From the NCBI GenBank assembly GCA_030653365.1, contig JAURZL010000005.1, forward strand, positions 185,469-249,468: 64,000 nucleotides of DNA, read 5' to 3'. The translations under genes and the position numbers were made by a program. Every line of letters starts with the position of its first letter. Positions within the stretch are counted from its first letter, which is position 1. Below the pieces are notes generated by a model. That model searched no databases. It worked only from the letters and a program-made list of their open reading frames with translations, and was not told the origin of the DNA. Shown one piece after another: positions 42,617 to 50,022 of this stretch. Source of the stretch: Anaerolineaceae bacterium. Its GTDB lineage: Bacteria; Chloroflexota; Anaerolineae; Anaerolineales; Anaerolineaceae.

Positions 42617-43548
42617 CACAACAAAGAGCAAAACAACTTGTCGTATTAAGTGGAAAAGGTGGCACGGGTAAAACCAGTTTGAGTGCAGCCTTAGCCTATG
42701 AGTGCACTCATGCTGGGATGAATTACAAAACCATTTTTGTTGATGCTGATGTTGATGCTGCTAATCTAAGTCTGGTACTTGAAGCTCAGGTGGCTGAACA
42801 ACACGAGTTCTGGGGTAGCTCGCAAGCTGAAATTGATATCCAAAAATGTACTGGTTGTGGATCCTGTGAATCGGTTTGCCGCTATGATGCCATTTTCCCC
42901 CATCCCGATATTCCAGGAGTGAATTGGGTCGACCCAATTGCCTGTGATGGTTGCGCAGCCTGTGTGTATGCGTGTCCGGAAGAAGCCATCAGCATGATTC
43001 AACAACAGGAAGGTTTCTGGTTTCAATCCAGAACGCCTTATGGCGATTTTTTTCATGCAGAGTTATTCCCCGGCAGGGAAAATTCTGGCAAATTGGTCAC
43101 GTTAATCAGACAAAACGCACGATTAGCAGCAGATGATTATCATGCCCAACTGGTTGTGATCGATGGACCTCCAGGGATTGGGTGCCCTGTAATCTCAGCC
43201 TGTGCAGGAACAGACCTGGGCCTCATCGTTACTGAACCGGGACAGGCTGGGATGCATGATCTTCAACGAGTTCTGGGAACACTCGGGCACTTTAGGATTC
43301 CAACCATTATCTGTATAAATAAAGCAGATCTGTATCCGCAAGGTACAAATGAAATTTATGAGTTTGCTGAAAAACAGGGAATTGAAGTTGTTGGGGAAAT
43401 TCCATTTGATGAGAACATCCCTTTATCCATGCTGCAAGGTGTACCTATTCAGGTTCTATATCCGGAATCTCCAGCAGCTATAGCAATTCATGAAATCTGG
43501 CAACAGACCGTTAGTAAACTGATTCAATATGTGAAGCAAAATGAATAA
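42613..43548 (+). CDS. MinD/Mrp-type ATPase with inserted double [4Fe-4S] ferredoxin (second)
   Basis: 311 residues, partner of the preceding protein: GKGGTGKTSLSAALA (about 14-28), ferredoxin ligands CTGCGSCESVC and CDGCAACVYAC (about 80-125), and the VIDGPPGIGCPV switch. A heterodimer with the first ATPase is likely. Overlaps the DUF59 gene by eight bases. Somewhat longer than its partner between the ferredoxin and the switch region. Confidence 0.92.
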   Translation: MTQQRAKQLVVLSGKGGTGKTSLSAALAYECTHAGMNYKTIFVDADVDAANLSLVLEAQVAEQHEFWGSSQAEIDIQKCTGCGSCESVCRYDAIFPHPDIPGVNWVDPIACDGCAACVYACPEEAISMIQQQEGFWFQSRTPYGDFFHAELFPGRENSGKLVTLIRQNARLAADDYHAQLVVIDGPPGIGCPVISACAGTDLGLIVTEPGQAGMHDLQRVLGTLGHFRIPTIICINKADLYPQGTNEIYEFAEKQGIEVVGEIPFDENIPLSMLQGVPIQVLYPESPAAIAIHEIWQQTVSKLIQYVKQNE

Positions 43549-43837
43549 ACAAGAATTAGAAATTGCTGTGATAGAAAAATTAACCGAAGTGATTGATCCT
43601 GAGACTGGCGTGGATGTGGTCAAAATGCGATTGATTGAGGACATCCACATTGATGAAGGTGGAAAAATAACCTATGTGTTCCGCCCTTCTTCCCCGTTAT
43701 GTCCCATTGCGGTTCCGTTGGCTCTGGCGATCATTGACGCAATCAAAGAAGTACCTGGCATATCAGGGCAAGCAATCACTGTTAAAGATTATGTTCAGGC
43801 AGATCAATTGAATGAAATATTAAAAACAATTGTGTAA
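43541..43837 (+). CDS. DUF59/MIP18-family iron-sulfur assembly protein
   Basis: 98 residues of the PaaD/SufT/MIP18 family: IEKLTEVIDPETGVDVVKM at the N-terminus, then RPSSPLCPIAVPLA with the conserved Cys. Family members help mature iron-sulfur proteins together with Mrp ATPases, which fits its overlap with the MinD gene. Confidence 0.88.
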   Translation: MNKQELEIAVIEKLTEVIDPETGVDVVKMRLIEDIHIDEGGKITYVFRPSSPLCPIAVPLALAIIDAIKEVPGISGQAITVKDYVQADQLNEILKTIV

Positions 43838-43880
43838 TTGTGAAAAACGAAATATTTTGAAGATCATTCAGGAGAATGAC

Positions 43881-44327
43881 ATGGAATCAAAAATAAAAAT
43901 TGGAATCATTATTTGTGATCGATATCGAACATGTGCTGGGGGAAAATGTTTTCGGGCAATGAAAAACCGGGAAGGTGCATTCAGTGTTTATGAAGGAAAG
44001 GACGTGGAACTGGTTGGATATACAACCTGTGATGGATGTCCCGGTGGAAATATTGAATACACAGCAGATGAAATGATGCGAAATGGTGCTGAAGTTATTC
44101 ATTTTGCAACAGGCATGCTGGTTGGATACCCACCCTGTCCCTATATTGATACATTTATGAAATTTCTAGAGCAGAAGTTTAAAATAAAAGTGGTTCCTGG
44201 TACTCATCCCATTCCACAGAAATATCTGGATACCCATTTACAGCTCGGATCGTGGAACGAGATCAAATGGCAAGCCCTGTTGGAAGCAACCATGGCCACT
44301 GAGGAAATTCGAATTGCATATGATTAG
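43881..44327 (+). CDS. CGGC domain protein
   Basis: 148 residues with the metal-binding-type CGGC domain: CDRYRTCAGGKCFRAM near residue 11 and CDGCPGGN near 55, plus YPPCPYID. A GGAG at 43871-43874 supports ATG 43881; the track's 43830 start overlaps the preceding gene. Proposed to bind metal ions or clusters through Cys; precise function unknown. Confidence 0.85.
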   Translation: MESKIKIGIIICDRYRTCAGGKCFRAMKNREGAFSVYEGKDVELVGYTTCDGCPGGNIEYTADEMMRNGAEVIHFATGMLVGYPPCPYIDTFMKFLEQKFKIKVVPGTHPIPQKYLDTHLQLGSWNEIKWQALLEATMATEEIRIAYD

Positions 44328-44378
44328 TAACTGAAGATCCACCAATAACCATTGGTCTATCATCACAAAAGAGGAAAA

Positions 44379-45107
44379 ATGAATCTTTACGATTTGCTTC
44401 TAAAATCTCTCCCGCGAGAACCCATACCGGTCAAAAAAGTGATTGTAGGCGTACATTGGACATTGGTATGCAGTACTGATTGTGGTTTATCATCGACATT
44501 AACGAATTGTGGACCACATGGACACGCAAAAATGCAGGATGTTGGCAAGCTTGAAGAAAAAACAACTCAACAACTGGCTGAATGGATTCTTTCGGATAAT
44601 TTTTTGGAAGCAAGTGTTGGTATGGCAGCCATTAATTCATTAATTCCTGTAGATGAAAAGAAATTAGTCCAAAAAAACGCATCCGAGGTAATTGCCAAAG
44701 AAGGCGAAGGAAAAAATGTTACCATCGTTGGGCATTTTCCGTTTGTTGAGCAGATTAAATCCATCCCCAAGTATTGCTGGGTAATTGAAAAGAAACCATA
44801 TGGCGATGATTTTCCTGAAGAGGCTGCCGAAGAATATATTCCCCAGTCGGATATTGTTGCCATCACCGGGACTGCGATCATCAATCATTCCATGGAAAAA
44901 TTACTTTCTTTATGCAAAAAAGATGCAACCGTTATGATATTGGGACCATCAACACCACTTCTTCCAATTTTGTTTGATTATGGGATTTCGTTCCTTTCAG
45001 GTGCCAGGGTTGGTGATCAAAAAGCAGCAATCAATACAATTGTGCAGGGAGCTTCATTACCCCAGGTAAAGGGGATAAATCTGGTGACAATGGTAAAAAC
45101 AAATTAA
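44379..45107 (+). CDS. DUF364/DUF4213 putative metal-chelation protein
   Basis: 242 residues. The N-terminal part (VIVGVHWTLVCSTDCGLSST) is of DUF4213 type and the C-terminal AITGTAIINHSMEKLL with LGPSTPLLPILF is DUF364, a family annotated as heavy-metal chelating and often near molybdate, nitrogenase or iron genes. GAGGAAAA supports ATG 44379. Probably cytoplasmic. Confidence 0.83.
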   Translation: MNLYDLLLKSLPREPIPVKKVIVGVHWTLVCSTDCGLSSTLTNCGPHGHAKMQDVGKLEEKTTQQLAEWILSDNFLEASVGMAAINSLIPVDEKKLVQKNASEVIAKEGEGKNVTIVGHFPFVEQIKSIPKYCWVIEKKPYGDDFPEEAAEEYIPQSDIVAITGTAIINHSMEKLLSLCKKDATVMILGPSTPLLPILFDYGISFLSGARVGDQKAAINTIVQGASLPQVKGINLVTMVKTN

Positions 45108-45128
45108 ACCCAATAAGAGAGACTGCAT

Positions 45129-45620
45129 ATGAAACATAATCCAAAAAATAAAAACTGGGTTGTAATATCCGAAGATTTGGATCAAACCACATCTTTGATC
45201 CAAAACAATACTCCAGCCTCGGACGAACACGATCAATCATTTTCTGAATTAGCCCGCCAATTAATTAAGCGCAAAGAAAACATGGGTTTCTTTCCTGCAC
45301 CGGATGCAAGTGGGAATATTACAGGTTGGTGTGGCGATACGATGCAAATTCAATTGATGTTGGATGGAAAAATAATAAAAGGTGCCAGATTTATGACTGA
45401 TGGATGTGGAGCAACGATTGCCTGTGGGAGTATGCTCACAAAAATGGTGCAATCAAAACCTCTCTCAGAGGCAATGAAAATATCCCCGGATGATCTTTTA
45501 TCTGAGTTGATCAGCATTCCAGAGGATCATGAACATTGTCTTTCTTTGGCCGTTTCAACACTTCGCGCTGCAGTAAATCATGCGATGGAAATTACAAGTG
45601 GTGCCAGCCTTAAAAAATAA
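45129..45620 (+). CDS. NifU/IscU-like iron-sulfur scaffold protein
   Basis: 163 residues. From about residue 40 the protein has the IscU fold with the three cluster cysteines in GWCGDTMQIQL, DGCGATIACGSML and EHCLSLAVSTL. An N-terminal extension of about 40 residues is unrelated to standard IscU. No cysteine desulfurase is encoded here, so sulfur must come from elsewhere. Good GAGAGA ribosome site. Confidence 0.87.
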   Translation: MKHNPKNKNWVVISEDLDQTTSLIQNNTPASDEHDQSFSELARQLIKRKENMGFFPAPDASGNITGWCGDTMQIQLMLDGKIIKGARFMTDGCGATIACGSMLTKMVQSKPLSEAMKISPDDLLSELISIPEDHEHCLSLAVSTLRAAVNHAMEITSGASLKK

Positions 45621-45733
45621 AACACCATAGTTTGTGTGTACTGGATAAAAGCTTGAGATGAGAAAATGACGGAACGAAATCATAATCAAATCGGTGTAAA
45701 GATTTCTCCTTTGTAATATTAGTGGAGTGTGAC

Positions 45734-46468
45734 ATGAATTTAGGTACATTTTGGGCTGTTTTACTCGCAAGCTTATTAGCCTGTCTGGTCACATCCATTG
45801 GGATTTATGTGATTTTTAAGCACAAACGATGGGGAAATAAAAATGTTGCTTATTTTATCAGTTTCTCTGCTGGCGTCTTAATCTCAGTTTCGTTTATTCA
45901 TATCATTCCCAAATCTATTTCTATGAATCAGAATGCACCAGTTTATCTTCTCGCGGGATTTATGGGTATGTATCTGATTAATCGCTTTATTAACATGATG
46001 GTATGTCATGATCGTAATTGTGACAATCTTGCCATTGGTGTGATACCGATGATTGGGATTGGATTTCATTCATTTATTGATGGGGTTATCTATTCTGTCA
46101 CATTTAATGTCAGCATCTTTACAGGCGTATTGACAGCCATTGGTATGGTGCTGCATGAATTTCCAGAGGGTATTGTGACATTCCTGCTCCTGGAAAGAGC
46201 TGGTTTCTCACACAAAAAATCAATACTACTCGCTTTTTTAGCTGCTGCTGTATCCACGCCTATTGGAACGATCGTTTCGTTTCCATTTATTAATTCTATT
46301 AGTTCTTCATCTCTAGGAATTCTGTTAGCTATTTCTGCTGGTGCTCTGGTGTATGTGGGAGCTACTCATTTATTACCAGCAGTGGAAAAAGAAGCAAAAA
46401 AGTACACCATCTTTTCATTATTGGCTGGCGTTGCCATTGCTGTATTAATTGTTTTATCAAAAGGTTAA
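45734..46468 (+). CDS. ZIP-family metal transporter
   Basis: 244 residues with about eight hydrophobic segments. Metal-site signatures of ZIP proteins lie in GIGFHSFIDGVIYS (TM IV) and VLHEFPEGIVTF (TM V). ATG 45734 is preferred over the track's GTG 45722. Imports zinc, iron or a related divalent metal in the family; within this cluster it would supply the cofactor proteins (inference). Confidence 0.9.
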   Translation: MNLGTFWAVLLASLLACLVTSIGIYVIFKHKRWGNKNVAYFISFSAGVLISVSFIHIIPKSISMNQNAPVYLLAGFMGMYLINRFINMMVCHDRNCDNLAIGVIPMIGIGFHSFIDGVIYSVTFNVSIFTGVLTAIGMVLHEFPEGIVTFLLLERAGFSHKKSILLAFLAAAVSTPIGTIVSFPFINSISSSSLGILLAISAGALVYVGATHLLPAVEKEAKKYTIFSLLAGVAIAVLIVLSKG

Positions 46469-46471
46469 GTA

Positions 46472-47137
46472 ATGTCTACTTCTTTAGAAATAGAAAAATT
46501 AGTCAAAGAGATACTAAAAACGATCCCATCACACGTGACGTTGTTAGCTGCGGCGAAGACCAGAACACTGGAAGAGGTCGAAGCAGTCATTCAGGCTGGT
46601 GTAACACATATTGGGTATAACTATGTTCAGGAAGCCTTACCTTTTATTAGCCAAATTGGTACCAAAGCAATCTGGCATATGATTGGTCATTTACAAAGTA
46701 ATAAAGCCAAAATTACTGTTGAGAATTTTGACATGATCGAAACTGTCGATTCCTGGAAGCTCGCCCTAACCCTTGAGCGGCATTGTGAAAAAAACCAAAA
46801 ATCAATGCCCGTTCTGATTGAAATCAATAGTGGGCGAGAAGAAAATAAGACGGGTGTATTCCCGGAAAAAGTAGAAGAACTGGCCGTTCAAATGTCTGGT
46901 TTGAAATACGTTCAGGTAAAGGGATTGATGACGATGGGACCCCGCTTCGGAGATCCAGAAGATAGCCGTCCATATTATCAAACAACGTATAAAATGTTTG
47001 ATTATTTGAGGAAATTAAATCTACCGAATATAACCATGCAATACTTATCCATGGGGATGAGTAATAGCTATCTGATTGCCGTAGAAGAAGGATCAAACAT
47101 TATCAGAATTGGAACAAAACTCTTTGGAGAACGTTAG
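46472..47137 (+). CDS. YggS-family PLP-binding protein
   Basis: 221 residues of the alanine-racemase N-terminal barrel. PLP lysine in LLAAAKTR (about 33), HMIGHLQSNK and EINSGREENKTG and the C-terminal LSMGMSNSYLIA are conserved. The usual GENYVQE is GYNYVQE. Maintains PLP balance in other bacteria; starts four bases after the ZIP stop. Confidence 0.9.
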   Translation: MSTSLEIEKLVKEILKTIPSHVTLLAAAKTRTLEEVEAVIQAGVTHIGYNYVQEALPFISQIGTKAIWHMIGHLQSNKAKITVENFDMIETVDSWKLALTLERHCEKNQKSMPVLIEINSGREENKTGVFPEKVEELAVQMSGLKYVQVKGLMTMGPRFGDPEDSRPYYQTTYKMFDYLRKLNLPNITMQYLSMGMSNSYLIAVEEGSNIIRIGTKLFGER

Positions 47138-47151
47138 TAGAAAGGAGATTG

Positions 47152-48099
47152 ATGAAATATGTATTTGGTCCTGTTCCTTCTCGAAGATTGGGACAATCAT
47201 TAGGCATTGATCCTGTTAGCCTGAAGACATGTAATTGGAATTGTGTATATTGCCAATTGGGCAGAACAATTCCTTTGACCAATCAAAGAAAAGAATATAT
47301 ACCAACACAAGAAATTTTTTCTCAGGCAAAGCAGGCGTTGGAGGATCACCAAAAAGGGGGAATCGATTGGATCACCTTTGTAGGATCCGGTGAAACATTG
47401 CTGGCATTGAATGTTGGTATTCTTATCGCGCAAATAAAACAAATTACGAAGATCCCTATTGCTGTCATCACAAATGGGTCGTTACTGTATCTACCTGAGG
47501 TCAGACAGGAATTATTTTTGGCAGATGCAATACTCCCTTCTTTAGATGCAGGAAATGCCAAACTTTACAAAAAGATCAATCGACCACATCCACAGGTAAC
47601 TTTCAACCGCCTTGTGAATGGTTTGAAGCTATTTCGGCAAGAATACCATGGAAAATTATGGATTGAGGTGATGTTGATAAAAGACTTAAATGACTCAGCA
47701 GAAACTCTAACCGAAATTGCCTCTCATCTCAGGGATATTCAACCAGATGAGGTTCACATTTTGCTGCCTACTCGACCACCCGTAGAACCCTGGGTAAAAC
47801 CAGCTGACAAGGATGGGATTCAACGGGCAATAGATATTTTTGGTTCAATTGCAAGAGTGGTTAACACAACGGATGGAGTCTTTGAATTGGCAGAAAATGA
47901 AAATTTGGTGGATGCTGTAGTTGACATCATTACCCGTCACCCGATGAAAGAGAGTGAATTATTGGAAACATTAAAAAAATATTCATCAGGAGATGTACAG
48001 AATACATTGATCATTCTCGAAATGAGCAAAAAAGCACAGGTTGTCACCAGGTATGGTGAGCGCTATTGGAGCGCAATGCACTCACATTATCCAGATTGA
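47152..48099 (+). CDS. Radical SAM protein
   Basis: 315 residues; the cluster motif CNWNCVYC lies at about residue 25, preceded by FGPVPSRRLGQSLGID, a start typical of a family of uncharacterised radical SAM proteins found with MinD/ORP genes. The C-terminal 65 residues form a separate winged-helix-like piece (HPMKESELLETLKKYSS). ATG 47152 is preferred to TTG 47149 (AAAGGAG at 47141-47147). Confidence 0.88.
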   Translation: MKYVFGPVPSRRLGQSLGIDPVSLKTCNWNCVYCQLGRTIPLTNQRKEYIPTQEIFSQAKQALEDHQKGGIDWITFVGSGETLLALNVGILIAQIKQITKIPIAVITNGSLLYLPEVRQELFLADAILPSLDAGNAKLYKKINRPHPQVTFNRLVNGLKLFRQEYHGKLWIEVMLIKDLNDSAETLTEIASHLRDIQPDEVHILLPTRPPVEPWVKPADKDGIQRAIDIFGSIARVVNTTDGVFELAENENLVDAVVDIITRHPMKESELLETLKKYSSGDVQNTLIILEMSKKAQVVTRYGERYWSAMHSHYPD

Positions 48100-48249
48100 A
48101 TTTCGGATTTTACAATGAGCACAAAAAAGACGTAGATTGCTTGCGAGGAGGTGGTGAGAATAAAAATTATTGTTATGAAATGAATAGAGTAATGATGATT
48201 ACTTCTTAATCAAAATATTTTTTCTAAGATGAGTAAGAAATGGAGGTAA

Positions 48250-48699
48250 ATGATGGCAACTTATCCAAAATATTTCCGGGAGTTTTCTTGCTTTGATGAT
48301 TTAACTGATGAACAGATTGACACAATTGCTGAATTCTCAGATGCTGTTTGTTATCCAGCCAACAAAATCCTTTTTAAGGAAGGAGAAGTTGGTAAAAAGC
48401 TGTACTTTCTTCGCAAGGGTGAACTAGAAGTATTATTCAACATTGGTGAAGAAGGGCAGGTCAGGGTTGATACTTTATTTGGTGAAGAAATAGCTGGATG
48501 TTCTGCATTAGTTGAACCCTACACCTATTCAGCGACCGAAAAGACTCTCACCGAAGTAGAAGTTTTAGAAGTGGACAATCAAGCATTAAGAGAACTTATA
48601 CATAAAGATTGCCAATTGGGTTTATTAATCCAACACCAATTAATAAAAAAATTGATGAAGCGGATTCTCGATTTCAGAATTAATTTATTACAACAATGA
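48250..48699 (+). CDS. Cyclic-nucleotide-binding-domain protein without DNA-binding domain
   Basis: 149 residues forming a single Crp-type beta roll (ILFKEGEVGKKLYFLRKGEL, then LFGEEIAGCSALVEPYTYSA) and one long helix, ending before any helix-turn-helix. GGAGG fits ATG 48253 slightly better than 48250. Possibly a ligand-sensing regulator that works with the CBS proteins downstream (inference). Confidence 0.82.
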   Translation: MMATYPKYFREFSCFDDLTDEQIDTIAEFSDAVCYPANKILFKEGEVGKKLYFLRKGELEVLFNIGEEGQVRVDTLFGEEIAGCSALVEPYTYSATEKTLTEVEVLEVDNQALRELIHKDCQLGLLIQHQLIKKLMKRILDFRINLLQQ

Positions 48700-48768
48700 T
48701 TTGGGTAAAAAAAATATTAACGTGAAGAATTTTGAATTTTACAATTATCCAAATGAAAGGAGGACGAA

Positions 48769-49191
48769 ATGAAAGGCGGTCTGGTAAAGGATTGGATGAT
48801 TCAAAATCCGATTTCTGTGAGTAGTAACATTACCATGCCTGACGCATATTGGAAGATGATCAATAACAAAATCAGGCGACTGTTAGTTGTTGATGATGGA
48901 AAATTGATCGGCATTGTTACTATTGACGATCTTCAACAAAAAATTCCCTGGACTGCATTTGCCCTTAATGCTGTTCACGCCAGTGACATTTTATCCAAAT
49001 TCCCGGTTCGTCTGGTAATGTCACAGAAATTGATCACGACGACACCGGAATCATCCTTATTTGACGCAGCAAACACAATGATTTCTAATGAAATCAGTAC
49101 ATTACCGGTTCTGCAAGACGATCAAGTTGTGGGCATCATAACAGAAAGTGATATTTTCAGAGCTTTTGTGGAGCTTTCATCGGAAGAATAA
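48769..49191 (+). CDS. CBS-domain pair protein (first copy)
   Basis: 140 residues of two CBS motifs (IRRLLVVDDGKLIGIVTIDDL and STLPVLQDDQVVGIITESDIFRAF). Stand-alone CBS pairs bind adenine nucleotides and act as energy or redox sensors. AAAGGAGG upstream. Tandem duplicate at 49339-49761. Confidence 0.92.
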   Translation: MKGGLVKDWMIQNPISVSSNITMPDAYWKMINNKIRRLLVVDDGKLIGIVTIDDLQQKIPWTAFALNAVHASDILSKFPVRLVMSQKLITTTPESSLFDAANTMISNEISTLPVLQDDQVVGIITESDIFRAFVELSSEE

Positions 49192-49338
49192 AATCATTTT
49201 GCTTTCAAACTGCAGTAGTTATTCTGTTCAACCTTATTTTCTGCATTTAATTAATCGAAGAAATATGAATGATAACTGATAGTAGAAAGAGTTTTTTTTA
49301 TGATACAAATCGAAAATTTTTCTAGAAAGGAGGATGAA

Positions 49339-49761
49339 ATGAAAGGCAATCTGGTGAAGGATTGGATGAACCAAAATCTACTTACCATAAGTAGTAACGA
49401 TACAATGCCTGATGCATATTGGAAAATGATAAAAAAAGATGTCAGGAGACTTCTGGTGGTTGATGACGGAATTTTAGTAGGTGTTGTTACGATTGAAGAT
49501 CTGACGCAAAAGGTTCCATGGTCAACATTTGCTTTAAATGCGGAGGTTACCAATGATTTTCTAGATAGAATGCCGGTTCACCTGGTTATGTCTCATAAAT
49601 TGATTACGACCACTCTGGAAACAACCCTGCTTGATGCTGCAAAATCCATGATATCCAATGAAATAAGTACTTTACCGGTGATGCTGGATGATCAGGTCGT
49701 AGGAATTATTACAGAAGGTGATATCTTCAGAGCATGTGTGTCACTTGAATCAGAAGAATAA
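49339..49761 (+). CDS. CBS-domain pair protein (second copy)
   Basis: 140 residues, the same length as its upstream paralogue and alignable end to end (MKG-LVKDWM start, EGDIFRACVSLESEE end). AAAGGAGG at 49327-49334 supports ATG 49339; the track's 49300 start adds a non-homologous tail. A recent local duplication. Confidence 0.92.
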   Translation: MKGNLVKDWMNQNLLTISSNDTMPDAYWKMIKKDVRRLLVVDDGILVGVVTIEDLTQKVPWSTFALNAEVTNDFLDRMPVHLVMSHKLITTTLETTLLDAAKSMISNEISTLPVMLDDQVVGIITEGDIFRACVSLESEE

Positions 49762-50022
49762 AAAATGATTTTATGCATATAAAACTTTGCAAGTTTAGGA
49801 AATTATTGCGATTATTATCTACTTGAAATTGTTCGAATGAATTATCTTGTTATGAGTTATTCACTTTATTGAATATTGATAATTGAAGAAATAAAAATGT
49901 ATTTTATTATTTGATATTTAAAAATTCAGCAATTTGCATCTTTGTTCTGGTCAAGTTCCCCAACCAAAAAAGTCAAGAAATTAAAACTTACCAGAATTTC
50001 AAACAAATAAGAGGAATCGAGG

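Noticed and set aside
38844-45620. Nitrogen fixation locus
   Set aside because: NifX- and NifU-like domains are present but there are no nifH, nifD, nifK, nifE or nifN genes; an ORP-like role fits better.
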